DNA from: an uncultured Clostridia bacterium
GTDB lineage: Bacteria > Bacillota > Clostridia > Peptostreptococcales > Anaerovoracaceae
Direction of reading: 5' to 3'
Assembly: GCA_945928865.1 (NCBI GenBank)
Contig: CAMENZ010000004.1
Span: 62,001 to 126,000 of the forward strand
DNA length: 64,000 nucleotides
The position numbers and the translations under genes are program-made. The notes beneath the pieces were generated by a model. It did no database searches and had not been told where the DNA came from. It saw only the letters and a program-made list of their open reading frames with translations. Shown piece by piece: positions 52,793 to 61,948 of this stretch; the first letter of the stretch is position 1; each line of letters opens with the position of its first letter.

Positions 52793-53520
52793 AAATCTAT
52801 CTCCATAACCTTTCCGATAAACTCATTTATGACTAAATCTGCATTTTGGTCATAGGGAGTCTTATCCTTATTTATTAAAACTAAATGCTTTCCACGAAAA
52901 TATCTGATTAACCCTGCTGCCGGATAAACCACTAAAGAAGTGCCTCCAACTATTAAAGTGTCAGCCTTACTTATCTCCCTAACAGCGCCTCCCATCACAT
53001 CCATATCTAAGGATTCTTCATAAAGAACTACATCAGGTCTAACCACACTGCCACATTTAGAACATATAGGCACACCTCTCCTGCAATTCCCTTCACTCAT
53101 GACAAAATCCACATCATACTTAGTATTACACTTCATGCAGTAATTTCTAAGAACCGAACCGTGAAGCTCATAAACCTTAGTATTTCCTGCCATCTGGTGA
53201 AGTCCGTCTATGTTTTGAGTTACTATGGCTTTAAGTTTTCCTATCTTTTCTAAATAGCTTAACGCTTCGTGAGCCTTATTAGGTTTGGCATCCCTATAAA
53301 TCAAATTCTTTTTATAATAGTCAAAAAAAGTCTCTCGATTTCTCATAAAATAACTATGACTCAAAATCTCCTCCGGCGAAGCTCCATATTCTTTTCTTGC
53401 CTTAAAAAGTCCCTGAGAAGAACGGAAATCCGGAATATTGCTCTCTGTGGAAACTCCTGCCCCACCGAAAAACACTATATATTCACTATTATCAATAATT
53501 TCTTTTAGTCTCTTATCCAT
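52789..53520 (-). CDS. Sir2-family NAD-dependent protein deacylase
   Basis: 243 residues: NAD-binding FFGGAGVSTESNIPDFRS, TQNIDGLHQMAG, catalytic histidine in YELHGSVLRNYC, zinc-binding cysteine pairs (CMKCNTKYDV and CSKCG), and RPDVVLYEESL. It removes acyl groups from lysines using NAD+. The ATG at 53520 is preferred for its AGGAGG six bases upstream; the frame opens at 53556. Confidence 0.94.
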   Translation of the reverse strand: MDKRLKEIIDNSEYIVFFGGAGVSTESNIPDFRSSQGLFKARKEYGASPEEILSHSYFMRNRETFFDYYKKNLIYRDAKPNKAHEALSYLEKIGKLKAIVTQNIDGLHQMAGNTKVYELHGSVLRNYCMKCNTKYDVDFVMSEGNCRRGVPICSKCGSVVRPDVVLYEESLDMDVMGGAVREISKADTLIVGGTSLVVYPAAGLIRYFRGKHLVLINKDKTPYDQNADLVINEFIGKVMEIDL

Positions 53521-53760
53521 AGGACGCCTCCTAGATTTTATATTTTCTAATAGCATTTTTTAAATTTCTGTAAATTAAATCTATATAATGTAAGTATATC
53601 ATTTACCGGAGCTTTTTGGTAGGGAAAAAGACAAATTTTCTTTGTTGATGTTGTGATATTTTTGTGTTATTTGCAGTACTTTAATTTCAATAGATTTTGT
53701 GGTAAAATTTAATAAGAAGTTACGAATTTATAGTGTTGCAAAGAAAGTGAGGAAATTACT

Positions 53761-54903
53761 ATGTCTACTAAAACTGCTTTAATTTTATCCGGTGGAGGTT
53801 CCCGTGGTGCTTATCAGGTAGGAGTGTGGCAAGCTTTGAGAGAGCTTGGTATAGAAATAGATATAGTAACGGGAGCTTCTGTAGGGGCTTTGAATGCCGC
53901 TATGGTTGCGCAGGCGGATTTTGATGTAGCTAAAAGATTATGGGAAGAAATGGAGACCCATAGGGTTTTCGATATTCCAAAAGACAGCAGCCCTCTAAAT
54001 TATGTGAAAGAAATGGCTATAAATCAAGGTGCAGGCACCAGCGGACTCAAGGCCTTAATGGATGAATACATAGACGAAGATAAAATCAGAACTTCCAATA
54101 TCAGTCTGGGAATAACTGCATTTTCTCTTAAAACTCTAAAGGGGCAGCAGCTCTTTGTAAGTGAAATTCCAAAGGGTCAGCTAAAAGATTATATCATGGC
54201 CAGTGCTTCTGCATTTCCGATTTTGCACCCCTATAGAATTGATGGGGAAGCCTTTATTGACGGAGGTTACGAAGATGTTCTGCCCGTCGATTTAGCACTA
54301 AAAGAAAAGCCTACCCATGTAATTACGGTGAATTTGAGAGGCTACGGCGTTTTAAACAAAGAAATCTTAGAAAAATGCCCTAATTTGAAATGGATTGAGT
54401 CTCCTTGGGATTTAGGTTTTCAATTCAAGTTTGATACTTCCAACAGCAAGAGATTACTTCGCCTTGGATATTTAGATGCCTTAAAAGCTTATGAAGTTTT
54501 AGAAGGGAATTATTTCACTTTTTCCAAAGGTGCCTTCGATAAAAATATGACCAAATATGCGGATATTTGTGCTAAAATTTTTCAATTAAACCCTTTAACA
54601 ATATACACTAAAGAGGTGTTTTTAAGTTGTCTTAAAACAGCTATGGAAAAATCCTTAATAAGCTTCAACCCTGACTTGAACCCTATATCAAAATTTGCCG
54701 ATAAAGGATTCTCTTTAAACACCTTTACTCACAGCCTTCCTAAACTTCGTGATTTAATCAGCTATGAAAACTTAACCTATTTAATTGCTAAAAGCATCAA
54801 AGAAAAACAAGAGGATAGCCCTTTCTTAAAAAGAACTGCCCTAAAGCTTTTCCATGATGAAATTTTAGCTGCAAAATTTTTGATAAAATTTAATTTAATT
54901 TAA
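53761..54903 (+). CDS. patatin-like phospholipase
   Basis: 380 residues with a Ser-Asp catalytic dyad: oxyanion loop LSGGGSRGAYQVG, nucleophile elbow GASVGALNAA, and the aspartate in FIDGGYEDVLPV. Residues from about 200 are a family-variable C-terminal domain. There is no signal peptide, so it probably acts on membrane lipids from the cytoplasm or is lipid-mobilised. It is a lone plus-strand gene with AGTGAGG upstream. Confidence 0.9.
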   Translation: MSTKTALILSGGGSRGAYQVGVWQALRELGIEIDIVTGASVGALNAAMVAQADFDVAKRLWEEMETHRVFDIPKDSSPLNYVKEMAINQGAGTSGLKALMDEYIDEDKIRTSNISLGITAFSLKTLKGQQLFVSEIPKGQLKDYIMASASAFPILHPYRIDGEAFIDGGYEDVLPVDLALKEKPTHVITVNLRGYGVLNKEILEKCPNLKWIESPWDLGFQFKFDTSNSKRLLRLGYLDALKAYEVLEGNYFTFSKGAFDKNMTKYADICAKIFQLNPLTIYTKEVFLSCLKTAMEKSLISFNPDLNPISKFADKGFSLNTFTHSLPKLRDLISYENLTYLIAKSIKEKQEDSPFLKRTALKLFHDEILAAKFLIKFNLI

Positions 54904-54916
54904 TATCTCAACTTAA

Positions 54917-55196
54917 TTATGCCCAATATATGGCATTCAAATCAATTTTTATCTTATTCTTGGAGATAGATTGTTCACTATAGTCTTTGTAATAAACAAT
55001 GTAATTCTTCCTTAAGAATACATAAGCATATAACCTGCCTCCTACATCATAGATTCCCCATAATTTATCTAACCCCTTCTCTATTTACCCTCTTTCAATC
55101 TCTCAAAATCTGCAACCTGAAGTTTTATTCTTTCATATTCTTTTATCAACATCTTATACCCTTGAATTTTAGGGGGAGCAGATTTGGTAGTGCGAC
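54917..55196 (-). pseudogene. frameshifted gene remnant next to repeat copy 3
   Basis: Two adjoining minus-strand frames read like one broken protein. The first, ending in a stop at 55081, contains KSAPPKIQGYKMLIKEYERI and L-Q-V-A-D-F-E-R-L-K-E-G-K. The second, ending at 54917, contains KLWGIYDVGGRLYAYVFLRK and Y-I-V-Y-Y-K-D-Y-S. Neither has a start codon with a ribosome binding site. I do not recognise the family. The 1.1 kb between 54904 and 56000 is a zone of such remnants. Confidence 0.5.
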
Positions 55197-55345
55197 ACTA
55201 TTTTCAGCCTCTAAATAAGCCTGTGCAATTAAAACTCGCCTAAAAGTAAGGGTAAATCGTCTGGCCTACAGGTTCTACCATACATTTTGACAGTGAATGC
55301 AATGAAAATTCCTAAAAACAAAAGCCACTACCTGCCGGTAATGAC
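55185..55345. repeat. dispersed repeat, copy 3 (right half only)
   Basis: Aligns by eye with about 25100-25285: shared landmarks are GACACTATTT, GCCTGTGCA.TTAAAAC, GGTAAATCGT-like and CCATACATTTT.ACAG. On the minus strand it reads M-Y-G-R-T-C and, after an indel, VLIAQAYLEAENSVALPNLL. It ends at a terminator-like hairpin (GTCATTACC / GGTAGTGGC, 55324-55345) with a T-rich tract, as in copy 2. Confidence 0.7.
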
Positions 55346-55377
55346 TTTCATTAAACTTCAATATTTCTTATGTTAGA

Positions 55378-55527
55378 CTAAAATAATCTCTTTAGTTCCA
55401 TTTGTTTCTTATAAGCAGAGCAGCCTATTACAATTCCCACAATGACCACGCCTGCAATGGACACACTTCTTACAATTTTGTTCACATCAATATTGACAGT
55501 AACCTTTGCGTTTTCTTCACTTCTCAT
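55378..55527 (-). CDS. small single-pass membrane protein (49 aa)
   Basis: An ATG at 55527 behind GGGAGGTGGCGTT opens a 49-codon frame: M-R-S-E-E-N-A-K-V-T-V-N-I-D-V-N-K-I, a helix SVSIAGVVIVGIVIGC at about 21-36, and a basic tail K-K-Q-M-E-L-K-R-L-F. Composition and ribosome binding site support a real gene, though it lies among remnants and may be a leftover of a mobile element. Function unknown. Confidence 0.55.
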   Translation of the reverse strand: MRSEENAKVTVNIDVNKIVRSVSIAGVVIVGIVIGCSAYKKQMELKRLF

Positions 55528-55590
55528 AACGCCACCTCCCATTTTCCTCATTGTATCACAAAAGCATAAAACTTTCCATACAAACTTTTA

Positions 55591-55778
55591 TCATAAACAA
55601 TTTACAATTTCAATTTTACTAATTGGGATAAAGTAACAGACACCCGGCTTATGCCGGATGCCAGCTACTTTAGCAAAAGGTGCCTTTCCGAATTTAAACT
55701 TATTTGTAGAGCGATAGATTTCATAACCATCGTGATTAGCAAGACTAACAGCTTGCTTGATTTAATCTTCCCTTTCAT
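55591..55778 (-). pseudogene. remnant of a secreted protein with an FnIII-like repeat
   Basis: An ATG at 55778 with AAAGGAGG upstream starts a signal-like frame (MKGKIKSSKLLVLLITMVMK) that stops at 55665. In a second frame the sequence continues as A-N-H-D-G-Y-E-I-Y-R-S-T-N-K-F-K-F-G-K and runs to a stop at 55591; GYEIYRSTxK is typical of fibronectin-III-like units in clostridial surface proteins. A frameshift and internal deletion of an exported protein explain both. Confidence 0.5.
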
Positions 55779-55915
55779 AATGATTGCCTCCTTTGTTTGA
55801 TTAGATAGCACACATATAAAATGTTGCTTTTAGTTCTTCTGCCTCTAGTTTATATTTTCTTTTTTCATTTCTTTTTTCATTCCCTTAACTAATTTACTAT
55901 ATCCATATTGCCAAG

Positions 55916-55944
55916 TGATAACTTTTATAATATACTTTTAATAA
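55916..55944 (+). promoter_or_regulatory. promoter of the MocR-type regulator gene
   Basis: TTGCCA and TATACT on the plus strand with a 17-base spacer, about 60 bases before the GTG start. Confidence 0.6.
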
Positions 55945-56006
55945 TAGTACCTTTGTAAAGTTAGATTTTGTTAAATAAAAAAGAGTACAGATAGGAGATT
56001 GTGATT

Positions 56007-57461
56007 GTGAAACCTATAATTTTAGACAAAAATCGTGATAACGGTGAGTTTATATACATACAAATTTATGAGGCTATAAAAAATGAAATCGTAGCAAAAA
56101 CAATTTCAGAAGGTGAAAGACTACCCTCTTTAAGAAAATTGGCAAAGGATCTGGACCTTAGTGTAACCACCATTGAATTGGCATATAAGCAACTGGCGAT
56201 AGAAGGTTACATTAAGAGCTTGCCCCATTCAGGCTACTACGTTTCGCATCTAAAGGTAGCTTTAGACCTTGAGGAACTGCCTTCTAACAAAAATCATAAA
56301 CTTAACCCTTTGCCTTATAATCAAGCCAAAGTTTTAAGAGAGTTTGACCGGCTCCCCAGAAAATTTGAAAGGGCTCTGTTACCGGGTAAACAGGTAATCA
56401 ATCCTTACATATATGATGTGGAATGTTTCGATTTTGGGAAATGGAAGAAATGTATGGCAAAAATTTTTTCTTCATACCCAGATAGGCTCCTCTATGAAAG
56501 TGATCCTCAGGGAGAAGCCGCTTTAAGAGAAGAAATCGCTCACTATGTATATAATCATCGTGGAGTTTTTGCCCAGCCTGATGAAATAGTAATAGGTGCA
56601 GGTACTCAACAGATAACTAGCCATCTTTCCAGGATTCTTCTTAAAATGAATATAAATTTAGTTTCTTTAGAAGAACCGGGATATTTACCCGTTCAGAGAA
56701 TGTTCCACGATGCAGGTTTTCAAATCAAGCACATTCCCGTAGCAGAAGATGGTATAGAAATCGCCCAATTACCGGCTAATATTTCCTCAGCTGTATATGT
56801 CAGCCCATCAAACCAATTCCCTACAGGTTCCATCATGCCTGTCGCTAGAAGGTTTGAACTTTTAGAATGGGCTAAAAGAAATCATAGTTTTATTATAGAA
56901 GACGATTATGACAGTGAGCTTCGCTATTTTGGAAAACCTGTTCCAGCCTTGCAAGGGCTAGATTTGAATCAGTCCGTAGTATATCTCGGTTCCTTCTCCT
57001 CTACCCTGTTTCCTGCAATAAAAATAGCCTATATGGTAATGCCTAAACCTATGGCTGAACTTTTCCAAAGCATGAAATCCGAATATACCCAGACCTGCTC
57101 AAAATCCGAACAGTTAGCCTTAGCTATTTTCATGAGAGATGGTCACTATAAAGTCGGTATTCGCAAACTTCGTGCCCTGTATGCTAAAAAATTAGAAAAA
57201 ACCCTAGATAGTTTCAAGAAGTTTTGCCCTGATTCCGTTTTACCTGTGGACACAAAATCCGGCTTGTCGCTGATTATTCGTGTGAAATCAAACAAAAAAG
57301 CCCCCGAACTTTGCCAAGAAGCAAAATCCATAGGGCTTCAAATGATTCCGATTTCTCAAATTACAGACCAAGATACATCAGCGCTGTCCTTTTATTACAG
57401 CCAGCTGCCATTGGATAATATAGAACATCTTATTAAAAAACTTTCAGAATTATGGGCATAA
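56007..57461 (+). CDS. MocR/PdxR-type GntR regulator with aminotransferase-like domain
   Basis: 484 residues: an N-terminal GntR winged helix (FIYIQIYEAIKNEIVAKTIS ... LPSLRKLAKDLDLSVTTIEL) and a C-terminal fold-type I aminotransferase-like domain (IEDDYDSELRYFGKPVPALQ). Relatives regulate vitamin B6 or GABA genes using PLP. The site that normally carries the PLP Schiff-base lysine (F-S-K-T) reads F-S-S-T here (Ser332), so PLP may not be bound covalently. The GTG at 56007 is chosen because GGAG lies nine bases upstream; the frame opens at 56001. It converges with apbE, two bases away. Confidence 0.87.
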   Translation: MKPIILDKNRDNGEFIYIQIYEAIKNEIVAKTISEGERLPSLRKLAKDLDLSVTTIELAYKQLAIEGYIKSLPHSGYYVSHLKVALDLEELPSNKNHKLNPLPYNQAKVLREFDRLPRKFERALLPGKQVINPYIYDVECFDFGKWKKCMAKIFSSYPDRLLYESDPQGEAALREEIAHYVYNHRGVFAQPDEIVIGAGTQQITSHLSRILLKMNINLVSLEEPGYLPVQRMFHDAGFQIKHIPVAEDGIEIAQLPANISSAVYVSPSNQFPTGSIMPVARRFELLEWAKRNHSFIIEDDYDSELRYFGKPVPALQGLDLNQSVVYLGSFSSTLFPAIKIAYMVMPKPMAELFQSMKSEYTQTCSKSEQLALAIFMRDGHYKVGIRKLRALYAKKLEKTLDSFKKFCPDSVLPVDTKSGLSLIIRVKSNKKAPELCQEAKSIGLQMIPISQITDQDTSALSFYYSQLPLDNIEHLIKKLSELWA

Positions 57462-57463
57462 AC

Positions 57464-58603
57464 CTACTCTGATGTTATGAATTTACTATTAGGATTGGAA
57501 TAAGATACCTTACCTTCCCTACTGAGAAAAATAGCTTCATAGGTATCTTTTCCGGCTTTTTTATTTGCCTGATTAACCAGCTCAATCCCTTTTTCAATCC
57601 CCAGTGCCAGACAAGAAGTAGAAAGTGCATCGCATTCTGCCGATTTTCCTCTTTTAGAAATAATAGTAACTTGAAGCACATCCTCATCAGTAGGAAAACC
57701 ATTTTTTGTGCTTAAAATATGATGATATCTTTTACCTTCAAACTCAAAATACCTCTCATAGGTTCCTGATGTTACTAGAGTGAGATTTCCACCTTCCATC
57801 ATACCCAATAAGCTGCCTTCCTCTGATAAAGGGTCCTTAACTCCCAGCTTAAAGGCTGTAATTTCATCATCTTTTCCATAACTTTTAATATCTCTAGCCT
57901 TACTTCCTACTGCCACAATATTTCCTCCCAAATCTACTATGGCACTTGTAACCCCTTCTTTTTCTAAGAACTCGGCTGTTTTATCCGCTATATAACCCTT
58001 AGCCACGCCACCTAAATTAAGTTTCATTTTAGAATCTTTTAATGTAACATAACCTCCATATAAATCCAACTTTATTTTTTCATAGCCTATATGCTTTAAA
58101 GCTTCCTCAACCACATCCTTTTTAGGAACTTTTCCGGAAGCCGATTTTCCTGAATCCACATCGTGAAAATCCCATAAATCAGTTAAGGCTCCACAGCTAA
58201 TGTCGAATATGCCTTTAGATAATTTGCTATATTCTACGCCTATCTTTATAACCTCTAACACATCTTTAGAAACCTTAGTAGCCTCTCCTTTAGCTCTATT
58301 TATAAAGGAAATCTCCGACTCCTCTCTTGTATAGCTTAAAAGTTTTTCATATTCATTTATCTTATCGAAAGCCCTGTTTATAATTTCTTCCGCTTCCTTA
58401 TTCACCTCAGGATTTATACCATAAACTGTAAGGCTGCAAACTGTATCTAAGGCAAAACGACTCATAGAAATGCCCTTATTTACATTTTCTGAAGAATTGG
58501 GACTTGGATTTTGCTTATTCAAATCACAACCGGTCTGTGTTATAATCAAAGCAAGTATTAAAATGAACATTAAAATTCGTATAATTATTCTGTTTATTTT
58601 CAT
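57464..58603 (-). CDS. apbE: FAD:protein FMN transferase (ApbE), lipoprotein
   Basis: 379 residues with a lipoprotein signal (I-I-T-Q-T-G-C, cysteine 26). ApbE moves FMN from FAD onto a threonine of target proteins outside the membrane. Family motifs are SRFALDTVCSLTVYG, GALTDLWDFH, KMKLNLGGVAKGYIADK, AIVDLGGNIVAVG and YHHILSTKNGFPTDED. Its targets are expected to be RnfG and RnfD, encoded about 4 kb away. It diverges from the NusG-II gene with only 28 bases between them. Confidence 0.94.
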   Translation of the reverse strand: MKINRIIIRILMFILILALIITQTGCDLNKQNPSPNSSENVNKGISMSRFALDTVCSLTVYGINPEVNKEAEEIINRAFDKINEYEKLLSYTREESEISFINRAKGEATKVSKDVLEVIKIGVEYSKLSKGIFDISCGALTDLWDFHDVDSGKSASGKVPKKDVVEEALKHIGYEKIKLDLYGGYVTLKDSKMKLNLGGVAKGYIADKTAEFLEKEGVTSAIVDLGGNIVAVGSKARDIKSYGKDDEITAFKLGVKDPLSEEGSLLGMMEGGNLTLVTSGTYERYFEFEGKRYHHILSTKNGFPTDEDVLQVTIISKRGKSAECDALSTSCLALGIEKGIELVNQANKKAGKDTYEAIFLSREGKVSYSNPNSKFITSE

Positions 58604-58631
58604 ATTAAATTACCTTTCTTAAGGAGATTTT

Positions 58632-59033
58632 ATGATTAAAAAAGCCGATATATTTTTACTGATAGTCCTAATTCTGATAGGCTGTTTCAGTGGTTTAAAT
58701 TCCATAGGTCAATTTCTAGGTTTAATACCATGCGAAGCCCTTTCATCTGCAAAAGTAGTCGTTTCCTTAGACGGAAAACTATACGGTACCTATGACCTTT
58801 CTAAAGACCAAACTGTCAGCATTACCAGAGGTAATGACATAAACAATATTATCATAAAAAATAAAAAAGTACAAATGACTTTTTCCAACTGTAAAAACCA
58901 ATATTGTGTTAAAGAAGGTTCTATTTCTATGGTGAATGACACTTTGGTCTGCCTTCCTCACAAACTTATTGTCGAAATAAAAAATGATGAGAAAGCCAAG
59001 ATAGGAGGTGATGTAGATGTCATCTCCGGTTAG
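58632..59033 (+). CDS. NusG domain II-containing membrane-anchored protein
   Basis: 133 residues: an N-terminal membrane helix (about 7-29) and an extracytoplasmic NusG-II beta domain (AKVVVSLDGKLYGTYDL, NQYCVKEGSISMVNDTLVC, LPHKLIVEI) with paired cysteines. Such proteins regularly accompany Rnf and ApbE genes in Clostridia; the role is unknown. AAGGAG precedes the ATG, and it overlaps the next gene by 17 bases. Confidence 0.88.
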   Translation: MIKKADIFLLIVLILIGCFSGLNSIGQFLGLIPCEALSSAKVVVSLDGKLYGTYDLSKDQTVSITRGNDINNIIIKNKKVQMTFSNCKNQYCVKEGSISMVNDTLVCLPHKLIVEIKNDEKAKIGGDVDVISG

Positions 59034-59544
59034 AAATCAAAATTTAAATCAAGGGAAAACTTTGGCCTATTGTAGCATTTTCACAGCTTTAGCTCTAATC
59101 TTTTCCTATGTTGAATTTTTACTTCCAATTCCGATTCCTCTTCCCGGAGTCAAAATCGGAGTTGCCAATTTAGTAATAATCCTAGCCCTCTATCGCTTAG
59201 GTTTCAAATATGCTTTTACTGTAAACATGGTTAGAATCCTCATATCAGGACTTCTCTTTAGCGGAGTATTCGGAATGTTATATTCCTTTGCAGGAGGAAT
59301 TTTAAGTATAGTTATTATGTATATACTATATCGCACTAAAATTTTCAGTATGATAGGCATCAGTATGGCAGGCGGTGTTGCCCACAATATAGGTCAGCTT
59401 TTAACAGCCTCAGCCCTTCTATCCAGCACCGCCCTATTATCATACTTCCCTATATTAGTATTTACAGGTATCATCAGCGGTATATTAACAGGATTTTTAA
59501 GCTATGAAATCGAAAGAAGGCTTCCTTCACATATAAAACTATAG
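59017..59544 (+). CDS. Gx transporter family membrane protein
   Basis: 175 residues with about five helices (TLAYCSIFTALALIFSYVEF, LPGVKIGVANLVIILALYRL, GGVAHNIGQLLTASALLSST). It matches the Gx transporter/heptaprenyl diphosphate synthase component I family, an ECF S-component-like fold often adjacent to NusG-II and Rnf genes. The substrate is unknown. AGGAGGTGAT lies upstream, inside the NusG-II gene. Confidence 0.88.
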   Translation: MSSPVRNQNLNQGKTLAYCSIFTALALIFSYVEFLLPIPIPLPGVKIGVANLVIILALYRLGFKYAFTVNMVRILISGLLFSGVFGMLYSFAGGILSIVIMYILYRTKIFSMIGISMAGGVAHNIGQLLTASALLSSTALLSYFPILVFTGIISGILTGFLSYEIERRLPSHIKL

Positions 59545-59564
59545 CCAAGTAAAGGAATTAAATT

Positions 59565-60398
59565 ATGACTACTCTTAACAGAATTTACAGCATATACTTT
59601 AGTCCAACAGGTAACACTAAAACCGTTGTAAAATCCTTATCCCATCATATAAGTACAAAACTTGCTCTGCCGGAATCTGATTTTGATTTTACACTTCCTG
59701 AAAGCCGAACCTCTTTTCCTCTACTTTCGGATAAATATCTGGTTATATTCGGTATGCCAACTTATGCAGGCAGACTTCCCAACTTAATGCTAAAGTACCT
59801 GGACACCATAGAAGGTAATGGTGCCTTAGCAGTAGGCATGGTTACTTTTGGTAACAGAAGTTTTGACAACTCACTGGCGGAGCTTTGTCGGGTTTTAGAA
59901 GTTAAGGGCTTCCAAGTTGTTGGCGGCGGCGGATTTTGCGGTGAACATAGCTTTTCCTGTACCTTGGGTAAAGGTCGGCCGAATTTAAAGGATATGGAAG
60001 AAATTCAAGTTTTCGCAGAGCAGATAAGTAATTTATTAAAAGAAAAGTCTATAGACAGCATAATGGCTAAAAAACTGGAGATTATAGGCGATTACAATAG
60101 TGAATATTATAAACCAAGAGACCGATTTGGTAATTTTATCGATATTAGAAAGGTTAAGCCTAAGACTAATGATGAATGTATAAATTGTGGTTTATGTGCC
60201 GAAATATGTCCTATGGGAGTTATTTCTAAGGATGATTTTAGTCTCATTACAGGAATCTGCATTAAATGCTGTGCCTGTGAAAAAAGATGTCCTGCTAAAG
60301 CAAAATATTTCGATGATGCCGGTTATATTTACCACAGAAATGAGTTAGAGGCAATGTATGGAAACACCCTTGCAAAAAATTACCGGAAACTTCGATAA
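59565..60398 (+). CDS. EFR1 family protein: flavodoxin-like domain fused to a two-cluster ferredoxin
   Basis: 277 residues. The N-terminal 150 form a flavodoxin-like domain with FMN phosphate loop YFSPTGNTKTVVKSL and MPTYAGRLPNLMLKYL. The C-terminal part has two [4Fe-4S] motifs, CINCGLCAEICPMGVI and CIKCCACEKRCPAKA. It is a soluble electron carrier or oxidoreductase of unknown partner; position beside Rnf suggests ferredoxin-linked chemistry. Confidence 0.9.
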   Translation: MTTLNRIYSIYFSPTGNTKTVVKSLSHHISTKLALPESDFDFTLPESRTSFPLLSDKYLVIFGMPTYAGRLPNLMLKYLDTIEGNGALAVGMVTFGNRSFDNSLAELCRVLEVKGFQVVGGGGFCGEHSFSCTLGKGRPNLKDMEEIQVFAEQISNLLKEKSIDSIMAKKLEIIGDYNSEYYKPRDRFGNFIDIRKVKPKTNDECINCGLCAEICPMGVISKDDFSLITGICIKCCACEKRCPAKAKYFDDAGYIYHRNELEAMYGNTLAKNYRKLR

Positions 60399-60416
60399 TT
60401 GCAAAATTTAAAAAAT

Positions 60417-60444
60417 AAGGCTTTCCCAATTACAGGAAAGCCTT
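60417..60444. terminator. bidirectional terminator between EFR1 and rnfB genes
   Basis: AAGGCTTTCC / GGAAAGCCTT, a ten-pair stem with an eight-base loop and T-rich tracts on both sides, located between convergent genes. Confidence 0.9.
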
Positions 60445-60466
60445 TTATTTTTATTAGAAAGTATGT

Positions 60467-61357
60467 CTATGCTTCCGCAGCCTTAGGAGCTTCTGCTACC
60501 GGCGCCGGTGTCGGTTCAGCTTCCTTAGCTACTGGAAATTCAGGTTGGAATCTTGTCTTCTTTAATCTGATATTGATTATAGCATTTGTCGGACAAACCT
60601 TTGCACATGCACCACAGTTTTTGCAAGTTTCCGGATCAATATAAGCTAAGTTATTCTCAACCTTTATGGAATCAAACTTACATACAGTTACGCACTTTCC
60701 GCAACCGATACAACCGTTTGAACAAGCCTTTCTTGTAACTCCGCCCTTTTCATTAGAATGACACTGAACTAACACTTTGTTCTTTTCAGGTGAAATTCTA
60801 ATTAAATTCTGTGGACAAGCCTTAGCACAAGCTCCACAAGCAGTACAACGCTCGCGATCTACAACGGCTACGCCGTTTATAATCTTAATAGCATCAAACT
60901 GACAAGCAGTCACACAATCGCCTAAACCTTGGCAACCAAACTTACAAGCGGAAATTCCACCAAAATGTTGTTTAGCCGCTGCACAAGTCATAAGACCCTG
61001 ATATTCCATAATTTTCTTGGCTGCAAAATCATGACCGTTACACATAACTACAGCCACATCCTTAGCCGCTGCTCCAGCTTCCACTCCTAAAATTTCTGCT
61101 AATTTAGCAGCCACTTCAGCTCCACCTACAGGGCAGAGGTTAGGTCCTACCTCAGGATTTTCTGCCATAGCATTTGCATAGTCATCACAACCAGCATATC
61201 CACAAGCTCCGCAGTTTGCTCCAGGCAATTCTGCTCTTAAATTAGCCATTGTTTCATCTACAGGTACGAAGAAAACCTTCGCTGCTATAGTAAGAATTAC
61301 TGCAAAGACGAAACTTAAGGCAACTACTAATAAAACAGGTATTAAAATTGCTTGCAT
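60467..61357 (-). CDS. rnfB: Rnf complex subunit RnfB
   Basis: 296 residues: one N-terminal membrane helix (about 5-29), the [4Fe-4S] domain GANCGACGYAGCDDYANAM, and ferredoxin-type clusters CQGLGDCVTACQFD, CTACGACAKACP, CIGCGKCVTVCKFD and CKNCGACAKVCP. It is the entry point for electrons from reduced ferredoxin. The C-terminus is a short Ala/Pro/Glu-rich tail. It is the last gene of the rnf operon. Confidence 0.95.
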   Translation of the reverse strand: MQAILIPVLLVVALSFVFAVILTIAAKVFFVPVDETMANLRAELPGANCGACGYAGCDDYANAMAENPEVGPNLCPVGGAEVAAKLAEILGVEAGAAAKDVAVVMCNGHDFAAKKIMEYQGLMTCAAAKQHFGGISACKFGCQGLGDCVTACQFDAIKIINGVAVVDRERCTACGACAKACPQNLIRISPEKNKVLVQCHSNEKGGVTRKACSNGCIGCGKCVTVCKFDSIKVENNLAYIDPETCKNCGACAKVCPTNAIINIRLKKTRFQPEFPVAKEAEPTPAPVAEAPKAAEA

Positions 61358-61369
61358 CTTTTCGCCTCC

Positions 61370-61948
61370 TTATCCTACTAAGCCGCCAAATCCCATAAAT
61401 GCAAGGGATAAAATAGCAGCTGCTACCATAGTAATTGGCACTCCCTGGAAAGCTACAGGAATATCTGTATTTCCTTCTAATTTTCTTCTCATACCTGAGA
61501 AAATAATCATAGCAATAAGGAAACCTATTCCTGCACCAAGTGAATTTACCAATGCTTCTAAATAATTATATCCTTCATCTATATTAGAAATACATACTCC
61601 CAGTACAGCACAGTTAGTTGTAATCAACGGAAGATATACACCTAAAGATTTGTGAAGTGCAGGTAAGAATTTCTTCATTACCATTTCTACAAACTGTACT
61701 AAAGCTGCAATTACTAAAATAAATACGATAGTCTGTAAATAACCTATTTCAAAATAGTTAAGAATGCCCATGATCGGCCATGTAGCTGCAGTTGCTAAAA
61801 GCATTACGAATATAACCGCAATACCCATACCGATAGCAGAATCTAATTTTTTAGATACTCCTAAAAACGGACATATACCTAAGAACTGAGCTAAAACATA
61901 GTTATTTACTAAAATAATCCCTACTAAAATCGTCAAATAGTGTCCCAT
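61370..61948 (-). CDS. rnfA: Rnf complex membrane subunit RnfA
   Basis: 192 residues, six helices, with NYVLAQFLGICPFLGVSKKL and LITTNCAVLGVCI, whose cysteines coordinate the [2Fe-2S] cluster shared between RnfA and RnfE in the membrane. Its ATG overlaps the stop of rnfE (TAATG). Confidence 0.96.
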   Translation of the reverse strand: MGHYLTILVGIILVNNYVLAQFLGICPFLGVSKKLDSAIGMGIAVIFVMLLATAATWPIMGILNYFEIGYLQTIVFILVIAALVQFVEMVMKKFLPALHKSLGVYLPLITTNCAVLGVCISNIDEGYNYLEALVNSLGAGIGFLIAMIIFSGMRRKLEGNTDIPVAFQGVPITMVAAAILSLAFMGFGGLVG

